Notes under the pieces: model-generated
Told to the model about the DNA's origin: nothing
What the model saw: only the letters and a program-made list of their open reading frames with translations
Database searches by the model: none
Shown here: piece by piece, positions 52,057 to 61,977 of the stretch
Numbering within the stretch: the first letter of the stretch is position 1
How the letters are laid out: each line of letters begins with the position of its first letter
Origin: Vanessa cardui
Taxonomy: Eukaryota > Arthropoda > Insecta > Lepidoptera > Nymphalidae
Assembly: GCF_905220365.1 (NCBI RefSeq)
Contig: NC_061135.1
Location: 637,501 to 701,500, forward strand
Reading direction: 5' to 3'
Length of the DNA stretch: 64,000 bases
Position numbers and translations under genes: made by a program

Positions 52057-52683
52057 TCGAATCGAAATCCACCTAGATTTTGATGAATATTAGGTAATAA
52101 TTAATCATTTCATGCTTGCTAATGAAAATAGTATAGTAAATGCACAAAACAGCCTTACGGTTTTATAGTTGATAAGCACAATTTCCCTAAATTGACAAGG
52201 TTATAAATGTTACAATATGTTATAATGGTTTTAAAAATTTTGTGAGCGTCCATCTTAAGCCCTAGGCACTTATATTACCATACAAAATGACCAGTAACGG
52301 AGCCTTAGCATTAATATCGCTATTACCACAATTTGAAATTTCAACCGTTATCTACCCATTCCTACCCACAATTTGCAATAATCACATGTTTTTACTAGTC
52401 CCACGGCTGGGAATAAACACCGTTGATTATTGATCCACGTACAACCACGTGACGCGTATTGGAATAATAACTGTCTCAAACTGTTTGTCTTCCCCATGAA
52501 ACGTGTCGTGAATTGATAAGACAGATTAAGAAAAAGTGTTTTCGGATTTCACTCCGACTAGTGCGGATCGGAAAGCGTGACGCTATATAAACGCTTACTG
52601 GAATATGGCACATTTGAGTTAAGCATTTATAAATATCGTGTAAGAAATTTCGATGTACCCACATTTTTACACTTACCAAAACT
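52057..52683. other. Unassigned stretch
   Basis: No repeat or gene recognised. Confidence 0.45.
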
Positions 52684-52990
52684 GAGCAGAGATGGCCCAG
52701 TGGTTAGAACACGTGCATCTTAACCGATGATTTCGGATTCAAACCTAGGCAAGCACCACTAAATATATGTACTTAATTTATGTTTATAATTTATCTCGTG
52801 CTCGGCGGTGAACGAAAACATCGTGAGGAAACCTGCATGTGTCTAATTTCATCAAAATTCTGCCACATGTGCATTCCACCAACCCGCATTGGAACAGCGT
52901 GGTGGAATATGTTCCAAATCTTTTCCTTAATGGAAGAGGAGGCCTTAACCCAGCAGTGGGAAATTTACGGGCTGTTACTTTACTCTACAT
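52684..52990 (+). mobile_element. SINE-A1, full length
   Basis: Head GAGCAGAGATGGCCCAGTGG, B box GGATTCAAACC, then body AACATCGTGAGGAAACCTGC with A1 markers GTCTAATTTCATCAAAATTC and CTTAATGGAAGAGG. The tail is GGGCTGTTACTTTACTCTAC. TTACCAAAA at 52673-52681 recurs at 52991-52999, a likely 9-bp target duplication. Confidence 0.9.
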
Positions 52991-53029
52991 TTACCAAAAG
53001 TGATATAAAAAGGGCCTCAGAGATAGCTT

Positions 53030-53075
53030 GAGTTGAGATGCACACGTTCTGCGCATTGGGCCATCTCGGCTTAAA
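53030..53075 (-). mobile_element. SINE-A head fragment
   Basis: GTTGAGATGCACACGTTCTG and CGCATTGGGCCATCTCGGCT match the complement of the tRNA-like head and nothing more. It faces the A1 copy that ends 40 bases upstream. Confidence 0.7.
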
Positions 53076-53662
53076 CTCAACGTAACTGTAGTCTACATAA
53101 GCATACCTAATTTATCATCACAAAAATTACAATCATTAACACCGGATATAAACAATTGATTACCAACAACACGAACATCATTAAAAATGAACAAACCGTG
53201 CTTAATACTTAATCTCCCACTGACATTATCAACTCACCATCACCATATATGTATGTACATAAATTTAACTCTATTCTATCATTGGCCCAATAACTTCGCC
53301 AGTTTATTAGATTTATATTAAACGTCATTTCCATAATCTCGAACATAATCTAATCTATATATCAAACATAATTAGTCAGATAAGTAATAAGTGATAGGAA
53401 AAATCGACCAAACACTGACACAATAAAATAGAAAAATGTCAAAGTGGGGTATTAATTAAATCGATTTTCGGATAACGTCCAAAGAAGACAATATTTATCA
53501 TCTTTTAACCGTAAACAAGTCGTTGGAAAGCCTAACATGTGATAAATCTCGCTCTTAATCATTGTTACTATAATTATTTCTTATTGTCTAAAGGGAAGAA
53601 GGAACAGGCATTATTGCTATCATAAAAGTTAAAACCGAAAAAAGTTATTTACATATCTACTA
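53076..53662. other. Unassigned AT-rich stretch
   Basis: Nothing recognised. Confidence 0.45.
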
Positions 53663-53856
53663 CTAGTAGTCGCCCGCGGCTTCGCTCATATTTTAGGGTG
53701 TTGGTTGTAATTTGTTAGGCAAAAAAGTAGCCTGTGACCTATTTTGGAGTTCATGTTTGCTCCACACCAAATTTCATCAAATTTGGTTTATTGGTTTGAC
53801 CGTGAAAGAGTGATAGACAGATAGAGTTACTTTCACATTTATAAAATTAATATAGA
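53663..53856 (-). mobile_element. Hel-K, complete reference copy
   Basis: On the minus strand it starts TCTATATTAATTTTATAAAT after A and runs through GTGAAAGTAACTCTATCTGT, AAATTTGATGAAATTTGGTG and TGAACTCCAAAATAGGTCAC. It ends GAGCGAAGCCGCGGGCGACT then ACTAG followed by T. Both Helitron end rules (5' TC, 3' CTAG, insertion between A and T) hold. At 194 bp it is non-autonomous and needs a Rep/helicase in trans. Confidence 0.75.
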
Positions 53857-55000
53857 TTGCAGGGAAGATAGTCTATCTCTGTGCCAAATTTCATTCAAAA
53901 CCGTTACACCGTTCAGGCGCAATTAAATTATAAACACACATTCTCGTAGTTTTAATATCAGTCAGATTTCCCACACGAACTGCCACCTGCAATAAGAAAC
54001 GACACTTAAAAAACACCCAAAAAAGCTCATCGTCTATTTACTATTCCCTTAGCCCATAGAGTACGTTCACGTAAAATAGATTACCCTTTAAAGCAAGGAA
54101 CTAATTTCCTCTAACATGTTACGATAAAAAACAAAGGTCAAGAAAATAAATTGTCAGTGAATTTTAAACGAAACTTTTCTTTTAGTTGTAATCGTGTTTC
54201 AATTTCGTCACAAATTCTATTCAATTTTAAACCTTAACATAACCTATTAAGGTTTGTATTTCCATGCGTTTGAGGAGGGCGATTTTTTCTCAGTCTCCTT
54301 AATAATTCACCTACCCTGTATTTACTAGTCATGACCTCGGTAAATAGATTGCAAGTAGGCACTTACTTTGTTTAAATTACAAGAACACATCCGATACCTC
54401 TAGCTCAGTAAAAATATGCACTATCGTGAACTCAAAGGGTGTGTTTCTTAGTAATAATATCTCGTAATTTTATAATAAATATTATTATTATTATTATGGA
54501 AAAACGGATTTTGATTTTCGTTATTTGTTTGAAAAGTGACTTATCGACGAGTGAGTTTCGTAAGTGAGTGACGAGATTATTTTTAGAAAATCTATTCAGG
54601 TAGATTTGAGCAACTTCTACTGATCTGATCTGAAAATTTATTATCCCATAACTTCATTGATATTATATTGGAATAGTTTCAATAAATAGGGCTATAAATA
54701 ATACTATAACAAATATTATAGGCCAATATAGACTATAATAATTCGTTCTTATTGGATAAAAATAATCATATTTTTTTGTAGATATTACCTTAGGTAAAAA
54801 GTTTTCCATATCGGGTTTTTATTTATTATTATGGTAAGGGCATGTTCATTGATGAGTACAGACACTATAAATACACATATTATATATGTTAAGAATTAAG
54901 AATTATTTAGTCACAAGACTTAATTGAACGTAGGCAGGTGCATATTTAACTACTGTAAAAATATTTGTTGCTTTTATAATCATTGTTACCAAAAGTATTA
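53857..55000. other. Unassigned AT-rich stretch
   Basis: A short ATT run sits at 54482-54498. GAGGAGGGCGATTTTTTCTC at 54272-54291 is a purine-rich patch of no known meaning. Confidence 0.4.
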
Positions 55001-55095
55001 TGACTGGTGGTGAAATGTGTTCTGAAACTTCTCCTCAAAGAGAGAGGAGATCTTAGCCCAGTAGGAAATTTACAGGCTGTTATTGTTATTGTTGT
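55001..55095 (+). mobile_element. SINE-A2 3' end
   Basis: TGGTGGTGAAATGTGTTCTG, AAACTTCTCCTCAAAGAGAG and ATTTACAGGCTGTTATTGTT match the A2 3' end with its GTT-type tail. 5'-truncated. Confidence 0.8.
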
Positions 55096-55914
55096 ATCAC
55101 ATTCTTCTCCTTATTTTCAGCAGAAAAACGAAGTTATGGTGTTCTTAACAGTGAGGCAAAGCATTTTGTTGATTTTTATGCCGCATTTATGGATTTAACT
55201 CTATGTTAAATTATCAGCTATCATAATTGTGCGGTTGGTATTTGAAAATGACTCCTCGCTTTCTGGTTGGCTTCTTCATAGAAACTACAATGCAAATCGG
55301 TGGTAGTTTTACATTCAAATTAATTTTGTTGGTTTGAAAATTTCTTATTAAAGACTCCTTATATAAAATTTATTCTGATATTTGGAGCACTATAATGGTT
55401 TTAGAATTGTAAGCTAATTATAATAGAAGATATTTCTACGAAATCTTCAAGTTGACAAATGTTTAAACCCAAATTGTACAAAATTTAAAAATAAAATGAG
55501 CAATTATAAACTTCTCACGTAATTCAGGAACAAAATCGTACCGACCAAAATTCTGCTTCTAAAATTTTAGCAACCCAATTCCCAGCTCGAGTTTAATATC
55601 TAGAAATTACACGTTTCGTCTAAAAGTTGAACAATGACGGTAGAAATAAATAATTTGATATTTTTCGCAAATAAAAAATAAACGCTTTCACGAAAGATAA
55701 AACTGTGTGAAAGAAATTGGTCTCATTTAAGAGATATACGTTTAAAATAAACGAAAGTAATTCTAGACGAGAACTTTTAGGATAATATTGCTAATGTGCT
55801 CGTATAGGTTTACTTGTAGTACGTTTTTTATTTTTCTGGAAAACACGTTTAGTGGAAATGCTCGAAATGAAATTCAACCGATCTTATATAAAAATGTATG
55901 TAAGTACATATGTA
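55096..55914. other. Unassigned AT-rich stretch
   Basis: Nothing recognised. Confidence 0.45.
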
Positions 55915-56110
55915 CAGTCGGGGTAAGAAAAGTTTCGTCACCTTAAGATCTATTTTCGTGTGTATGTATGTATGAGCGATCTGCTCTACCGATCGAGAAT
56001 GTCATATTGCGTCGCAATGATTTGATGTTTAGATTCAAAAGATACTAAGAGTTTAAGACTTTATTAAGGAATGCATTTGAAACCTGACGAAGGTTTTCTT
56101 ACTCTGACTG
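55915..56110. mobile_element. Tc1/mariner-type MITE, 196 bp
   Basis: Inverted ends CAGTCGGGGTAAGAAAAGTT (left) and ACCTTCGTC-containing complement CAGTCAGAGTAAGAAAACCT (right) match over about 27 bases with few differences. TA flanks both sides (55913-55914 and 56111-56112), the Tc1/mariner target duplication. The interior has no transposase frame, so it would move only with an outside transposase. Confidence 0.85.
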
Positions 56111-56112
56111 TA

Positions 56113-56601
56113 TATATGTATGAGATTAATAGACTTCAAATTTTAAGGGATAACCATTGAAGTTAACAGGGTCTAAAAAAGATAAATAAAAAATCAATTG
56201 TAAATTTTTAATGAATAGAAAAAAGAGTTGATTTGTTGAAGTATATAACAAAACTAAAGATTTCTTAGTGGATTACATTCTTCGGAAGTGAGGTTATCGT
56301 TTCCAAACTGTTTCATCTACCAAAAATATAATTACTATGATACTTCGAAAACAATCATCGTAAAATAAGATACTTAAAAAATCCCTCATTATTAGTAAAT
56401 TTCACCGGTCCTTCTAAAGTCCGATATGTTTTATATTCGAACCGGTATATATTTGAGAGTCAATAAGTTCTTGTCATGCTGCTTTATTTAATAAAGATTT
56501 TGTACTTTGTTGGATTATAAATGTATTTTTCTTTGTTTCTTTTGTTTATTGTTGTAACTCGCTATATAATACTACAGCATTTCAACTTCCAAGATTTTGA
56601 A
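56113..56601. other. Unassigned AT-rich stretch
   Basis: Nothing recognised. Confidence 0.45.
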
Positions 56602-56646
56602 TGTATCACCAACTAATGTGCAGACTGCACATTAGTTGGTGATACA
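56602..56646. repeat. Perfect hairpin, 21-bp arms, 3-base loop
   Basis: The arm TGTATCACCAACTAATGTGC-A faces its exact complement across GAC. One of several near-loopless perfect hairpins in the window. Confidence 0.95.
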
Positions 56647-56703
56647 GGAAACTGTCCAAAACATTTGCGAACAGTCAGACCTCTATCGTTCAAACAATAT
56701 CGT

Positions 56704-56800
56704 TCTATACTATTGTTATAATTGTGAAAGTAACTCTGCTTCTCTTTCTGTCTGTCGCTATTCCACTACCAAACTAATATCAGTCTACAAGTCACCGACA
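56704..56800 (+). mobile_element. Hel-K 5' fragment
   Basis: TCTATACTATTGTTATAATT, GTGAAAGTAACTCTGCTTCT and CTACCAAACTAATATCAG follow the Hel-K 5' half; the remainder is missing. Confidence 0.55.
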
Positions 56801-56832
56801 CTTCTGATTTGTTTCACAATATTATTTATATT

Positions 56833-57070
56833 TGACGACCTCGGCGGTCGAGTGGTGTGTATACCGGTTTTCATGAGTACTCCACTCTGAGGTCCCGGGT
56901 TCGATTCCCGACCGAGTTGATGTAGACGGTTTATTAGTTTTCTATGACGTCTTGGGTCTGGGTGTTTGTGATACCTTCGTTACTTCCGATTTTCTATATA
57001 ACACAAGTTCTTTAGCTACTTACATTGGGATCAGAGTAATATATGTGATGTTGTCCAATATTTATTTATT
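56833..57070 (+). mobile_element. SINE-B, full length
   Basis: GACGACCTCGGCGGTCGAGT, TACCGGTTTTCATGAGTACT, B box GGGTTCGATTCCCGACCGAG, TGACGTCTTGGGTCTGGGTG and ACATTGGGATCAGAGTAATA. Tail TATTTATTTATTATATTTTC. Both promoter boxes are intact. Confidence 0.9.
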
Positions 57071-57159
57071 ATATTTTCCTAAAAAATAATTTAGTAACAT
57101 AAGAATTAACAACATTAAATGCTTAAATATATATACAAATATGAACTAAAACTAGTTAC

Positions 57160-58563
57160 GACGTGAGTAACTAAACGTGAGTAGACGCTGGTATCGAGCT
57201 TATTAAGAATATCTATGAAGCCTGGGAGGAGTCACGGGATGCCTTAGGGGTTTTCTGTGACTTATCCAAAGCCTTTGATTGTGTTCAACATGAGACTCTG
57301 GTCAGGAAACTTTATCACTATGGAATTAGAGAATGTGCGCTTGACCTTCTGACTTCTTATCTTAACAATAGAATTCAGAGGGTTGACGTTAAAGGAAATA
57401 GGTCTCCTGGGGTCTCAGTTGGTATGGGGGTTCCTCAGGGATCAATTCTTGGACCTTTTCTGTTTCTCACATATATAAATGACTTGCCCTCTCTTGTTGG
57501 GAACAAACATGATATAGTATTGTTTGCTGATGATACCTCCTTAGTTTTTAAAATTAATAGAAAACAGGTACAGTACGACGACGTAAACAATGCTATAGCT
57601 GATATAGTACATTGGTTTAGCGTAAACAATCTTAGGCTTAATAATAATAAAACAAAAATTGTGAAATTTAGTACACCAAATGTACATAATGTAAAAGCCG
57701 ATGTACTCATTAACGGGGAATCTATGGATCCAATTGATTCTGCTGAGTTTCTTGGCCTTACTGTTGATGCCAAGTTGCAATGGGGCCCCCATATTAGCGG
57801 ATTGGCGAGTAGACTGAGTTCTGCGGCAATCGCGGTCAAAAAGATTAGATTATGTACCGATGTTGATACGGCTCGCTTAGTATATTTCAGTTACTTTCAC
57901 AGTATAATGTCATACGGTATTATGCTGTGGGGCAACGCAGCCGCTATCCATACTATATTTGTGCTACAGAAAAGGGCTATTCGCGCAATCTATAACTTAG
58001 GAGCTAAAGAATCGTTAAGGAATAAATTTAGAGAAATCAAGATATTGACTGTTGCTTCTCAATATATATTCTGCAATGTTATGTATGTACGAAAAAATAT
58101 TAATGATTTCATGAGAAAATGTGATACTCATAGCATTGGTACAAGGAACAAACACAAACTTGTTACTCCTGTTACTCGACTACATAGAGTCAGTAACTCC
58201 TTTGTGGGGCAATGTATACGGTTTTACAACAGGATCCCAGAAAGCGTTCAAAATGCCTCTGTTGCCAAATTTAAGAAAATTATTAAGGAACGCTTATGTG
58301 CAAAAGGTTACTATACAATTAATGAGTTTATGATCGATAGCACACCTTGGAAATGAAACGATCGCCTCCTGGCTATTTCATCTCATATTAAATTGTTTAA
58401 ATAATATATGAGACAAATAAAAAAAAAAAACCCGCTGAGTTTCTTTCGCCGGTTCTTCTCAGGTCAGGGTATTTTCTTTTCCGAACCGGTGGTAGTGTTT
58501 CAATTGACCATCAATAAGAAAGTGTAATGCTTCCATATTGAATAAAGTTATTTGAATTTGAAT
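57160..58563 (+). mobile_element. Jockey/CR1-type LINE, 5'-truncated, recent
   Basis: The element lies inside Rep-E and is bounded by TTAC on both sides (57156-57159, 58564-58567). It keeps the C-terminal reverse transcriptase frame without a stop or frameshift and a 207-bp 3' UTR. The UTR contains TGAGTTTCTTTCGCCGGTTC and TTCCGAACCGGTGGTAG, homologous to the LINE-D solo tails. It ends TATTTGAATTTGAATTT in place of a poly(A). The endonuclease and the start of the reverse transcriptase are missing, the normal outcome of incomplete target-primed reverse transcription. Confidence 0.88.
57181..58356 (+). CDS. LINE reverse transcriptase, C-terminal part
   Basis: This 391-codon frame encodes part of a non-LTR retrotransposon reverse transcriptase, which copies element RNA into DNA at a nicked target. 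Motif A is FCDLSKAFD (residues 25-33, catalytic Asp27). Motif B is GVPQGSILGP (83-92). Motif C is FADD (115-118) with both catalytic aspartates. WFSVNNLRLNNNKTKI (about 145-160) fits motif D and FLGL (about 190-193) the next conserved block. The C-terminal region has the LP-free variant FYNRIPES and ends in EFMIDSTPWK. The frame begins right after a stop at 57178-57180 at the truncation point, so there is no native start. The ATG at 57424 lies inside motif B and cannot be the true start. All three catalytic aspartates are present, but the endonuclease domain and RT fingers are gone, so activity is not expected. Jockey/CR1 group by appearance; exact clade not determined. Confidence 0.9.
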   Translation, partial: VDAGIELIKNIYEAWEESRDALGVFCDLSKAFDCVQHETLVRKLYHYGIRECALDLLTSYLNNRIQRVDVKGNRSPGVSVGMGVPQGSILGPFLFLTYINDLPSLVGNKHDIVLFADDTSLVFKINRKQVQYDDVNNAIADIVHWFSVNNLRLNNNKTKIVKFSTPNVHNVKADVLINGESMDPIDSAEFLGLTVDAKLQWGPHISGLASRLSSAAIAVKKIRLCTDVDTARLVYFSYFHSIMSYGIMLWGNAAAIHTIFVLQKRAIRAIYNLGAKESLRNKFREIKILTVASQYIFCNVMYVRKNINDFMRKCDTHSIGTRNKHKLVTPVTRLHRVSNSFVGQCIRFYNRIPESVQNASVAKFKKIIKERLCAKGYYTINEFMIDSTPWK

Positions 58564-58672
58564 TTACTGTATAAATCTTGACCGCGTGGAATGGTGGCAA
58601 GAATGCTAGCAGCATTTCCCCGTTGAATCGCAACCAGCCCTCCTGTCACCAGTGGAGGCAATGAGGCGAGTT

Positions 58673-59208
58673 GTTATACTTTTATTATTATTATTTTCCT
58701 AAATGGTATTATTAATATTTAAAAATATATATAAATAAGAAATCATTACAAGATAAATATAACTAATTTCATGTTTTCTTCCGAAGCATAATTCTCGTTA
58801 TTTAAAAAACCTTTACCTGTACGAAAGCGAGCTACTCTATTTATTAATGATCATATCTATCTATGTATCTTTTGTTCAGGAAGCCGTACGTCACTGAATA
58901 AATAAGATAACATACTTTTAAATGGTAAATATTTATAGCTTCTCATATCTTTTGTAATCACGCATCGTAACGAAGATATTGTTAATATTTCGAAATAATT
59001 TCCGGTGAAATTGTTCATAAGACATCATCAGATATAATTTCCTTGATACAAAGCAACTTTGAAAATTACTTTGTGATTTACCCCTTGTTCTGTGGGAGAA
59101 AATGGGTAAAGGTAGTGACACAATGAGATGTAGGGATGTGCAAAAAAATATACGAAAAGAGTATCAATAAACTGCGTCTTAGTATTTAAAAACGGAAGTC
59201 ATTTTTTT
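58673..59208. other. Unassigned AT-rich stretch
   Basis: Nothing recognised. Confidence 0.45.
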
Positions 59209-59424
59209 TAAACAACATCACATGCTGCTGTGATCCCAATATCTGTAGCTACAACACTTGTGTTGTAACACTTGTGTGGCAAAGCAGAAGTAACGACCGT
59301 ACCACAAACACCCAGACCCAAGGAAACATAGAAAACTTTTGTCTACGTCAACTCGACCGGCAGTCGAACCCTCGGAGTGGCGTACCCGAGAAAACTGGTG
59401 TAACTACTAGACCACGGAGGTTGT
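59209..59424 (-). mobile_element. SINE-B with a small tandem duplication
   Basis: AACAACATCACATGCTGCTG, GTAACGACCGTACCACAAAC, CCGGCAGTCGAACCCTCGGA and ACTAGACCACGGAGGTTGTC are clear. AACACTTGTGTTGTAACACT and TGTGTGGC show the ACACTTGTGT word duplicated in tandem. Confidence 0.85.
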
Positions 59425-59477
59425 CTTTGCATACAATGGATTTGCAAATCACATTTGTAAACCTGGTTTCACAAGGG

Positions 59478-59789
59478 TAAAAGTAAAGTAAAGGCTGTTA
59501 AGCCAGTAAATTTTCCACTGCTGGGATTAGGCCTCCTCTTCCATTAAGGAGAGGGTTTGGAACATCTTCCACCACGCTGTACCAATGCGGTTTAGTGGAA
59601 TGCACATGTGGCAGAATTTCGATGAAATTAGACACATGCAGGCTTCCTCGCGATGTTTTCCTTCAGCGCCAAACACGAGATGAATTATAGATACAAATTA
59701 ATCACATATATATGGTGGTGCTTTCCTGGGTTTTAACCCGCAATCATCGGTTAAGTTGCGCGTGTTCTAACCCCTGGGCTAATATGAGG
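59478..59789 (-). mobile_element. SINE-A1, full length
   Basis: Tail AAAAGTAAAGTAAAGGCTGT, an extra TAAGCC insertion, CTCTTCCATTAAGGAGAGGG and TTTCGATGAAATTAGACACA (A1). The head is weathered: GTTGCGCGTGTTCTAACCCC, and the last A-box bases are TGGGCTAATATGAGG. The B box complement GGTTTTAACCCGC is slightly altered. Confidence 0.87.
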
Positions 59790-60383
59790 TTAAAACGAAG
59801 CGTTTAAATTATAATGCACAATGCACATGGTTTACGCGGTGAACACCTGTAAATTTTTCAATCATCGTCGTATTCCAAGCAAAATATACAAAGACTTAAT
59901 GAGTTATAAAACTAAACCATATTAAGCTCTTTCAGTCGCGTTGACAAACAGATGCCAAGGCCATAATTATGGTTCTAAAGATACTCCCAAAGATAAAGAT
60001 GCTCCTTGCTACTCAGTAAGATGCGTAATTTAATATAACTGCATGTAATTATTATATAATAACCCAGTGTGTCCTCGACTTTGTGCTACTCGCGCGAGTA
60101 TTTATCTGCGGTTTAGTTATTAGCCCTTTTCGGGTCCTCCATGTACTCTTAATGGAACGAGTTAATTATGTCTCTGGTGCCATTTCCATGTACATGGTTT
60201 TTCAGTGTCTGGAAATAATATCCCTTTAAATAATTAATCCAACTTAGAATACAATTAGTAAGTAGCCATAAAATGTTTAGCACGCCCGAGGTGCTAAACA
60301 ATCTTTGGTATCATTTTAGTGTTTCTTTTTTTTTAATTTATTCAGTACTTATTTAAATGTTCCTGTGTAGATTATTTTTATTT
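59790..60383. other. Unassigned stretch
   Basis: TTTAGCAC-GCCCGAG-GTGCTAAA at 60277-60298 is a small perfect hairpin (8-bp arms, 7-base loop). Otherwise unrecognised. Confidence 0.4.
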
Positions 60384-60674
60384 TTGGTAAGGCTTTGTGC
60401 AAGCCCGCCTGGGTAGGTACCACCCACTCATCAGATATTCTACCGCTAAACAACAGTACGCTGTATCGTTGTGTTCCGGTTTGAAGGGTGAGTGAGCCAG
60501 TGTAACTACAGGCACAAGGGATCATAGTTCTCATGGTGGTGGTGGTTGGTGGCTCATTGACAATGTAAGGAAAAATTAATATTTCTTACAGCGTCATTGT
60601 CTATGGGTAATGGTGACCACTTACTATCAGGTGGTCCATATGCTCGTCCGCCAACTTATACCAAAAAAAAAAAA
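60384..60674 (+). mobile_element. Rep-C, near complete, inside a LINE-D remnant
   Basis: GGTAAGGCTTTGTGCAAGCC, CACCCACTCATCAGATATTC, GGGTGAGTGAGCCAGTGTAA, a GGTGGTGGTGGTTGGTGG expansion, TACAGCGTCATTGTCTATGG and GCTCGTCCGCCAACTTATAC end in a 12-base A-run that abuts LINE-D sequence. Confidence 0.83.
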
Positions 60675-60675
60675 T

Positions 60676-60760
60676 CGGTAGAATCTATTTTCCGAAACAT
60701 TAGTAACAATAAATTTAAATAATTCTGTTAAACGACGATATCAAAGCTACTAAGAGTACT
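60676..60760 (+). mobile_element. LINE-D tail remnant
   Basis: CGGTAGAATCTATTTTCCGA starts right after the Rep-C A-run and AACGACGATATCAAAGCTAC continues the LINE-D order. The GAGTTTCTTGCCGG part that should precede it is not seen on the other side of Rep-C. Confidence 0.55.
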
Positions 60761-61710
60761 CGAATAAAGGATATTTCGATTTTTTCGTGAGTTGAGAGAA
60801 TTAGTCGTGATTGCGCGCCTCAAAATCTACATGGACGATTTTTAAACTAAAATGAAATATTGGTGTTCAAATATTTTTGTTACCAGTATTCTTTACCGAA
60901 CAAATTAATGAGTAAATACATTTAAGTCGTGTGTATCTAGTGCTTCCAAGTATCTCAAGTTCTGAGAGAGGCGGATAGCAAAACATCTTCTAAGAATCAA
61001 TTTTACGTTAGGATTCTTAAGAAAACATCCCGGTTATTCAATTGGAATGCAGCAGTCACTCGAGTGTAATATTTTAAATTGAATTTCAAGTGAAACGCAT
61101 TTTACTTGAAACAAATACAAGTATTTGAAATCCGTGGAGTGTCTGCGAATGTGCCATTAGTTCGCTAAGGATTCCTTTCGTGGAGACAATTCGGGACTTA
61201 TTCCTAGCTGCAATCCAGTGGTAGATTCACATGTGAGAGATGGTAATTCGAAGCAAGCTCAATTTAATTCACAAAGCTCAAGGTAATTTCAAGCAAGGTT
61301 ACCTTACGATAAGTTCCTTCTATGCGTAAGACCTGACATATCAATATAAATTAAGAAAATGTATATTAAGTAGTATTTGTCAGGGGGAGAACGCACAATC
61401 ATTGGTGAATATTCACGTTTTCAACCATAGGGTTTCAATGGCAGTATTGTTATTGTGATTAATCACTTTATGTTTTATTTTAGAAAAGATTATCATTGCT
61501 GTTAATTATGTATTTTCCTTCGTTTTAGATACACATTAAATTCATAAATAAATAAATATAAATAACTACGTGTGTTCACTCGGTGTCGATAATCGAACAT
61601 AATTATTATTGAAAATTTAAGTAAAACATACTCGGATTATAAAATAAAAGGATGATTAGAGAATATGACACAGGTATAATATGTGATGAGAGAGCAGTAA
61701 TAAATATTGT
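60761..61710. other. Unassigned AT-rich stretch
   Basis: Nothing recognised. Confidence 0.45.
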
Positions 61711-61908
61711 ACATCATCACACACATTACTCTGATCCCAGTAAGTACTATAGCTAAAGCACTTGTGTTATAGAAATACAGAATTAGCGACGGTACCATAA
61801 ACACCTTCGCCAAAAACTGCATAGAAAACTAATGCCGCGAACCGAACCTAAGACCTCGGAGTGGCGTACCCATGAAAACCCTGCTGGTCGACCATACAGG
61901 TCGTCAAA
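61711..61908 (-). mobile_element. SINE-B, head partly deleted
   Basis: ACACATTACTCTGATCCCAG, GCTAAAGCACTTGTGTTATA, AGCGACGGTACCATAAACAC and GACCTCGGAGTGGCGTACCC are clear. The B box region is reduced to CGCGAACCGAACCTAAGACC. It ends CAGGTCGTC. Confidence 0.83.
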
Positions 61909-61977
61909 TATAATTGATTCGTTTACCTGATGAGAATCTATCCAGCCACTCAAGAAACATTCGAAGTAAACATATAC

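Larger units (their letters stand above)
57085..58672 (-). mobile_element. Rep-E, split by a LINE insertion
   Basis: The complement of Rep-E is found in two pieces. 57085-57159 (AACATTAAATGCTTAAATAT ... GAACTAAAACTAGTTAC) and 58564-58672 (TTACTGTATAAATCTTGACC ... CACCAGTGGAGGCAATGAGG) join seamlessly at TTAC. The LINE at 57160-58563 interrupts it. Within the right piece GCTAGCAGCATTTCCCCGTT corresponds to the QRGNAAS coding part seen at 38911-39190. Confidence 0.82.

Noticed and set aside
57435..57839. 134-codon minus-strand frame
   Set aside because: It is the shadow of the reverse transcriptase frame on the plus strand.
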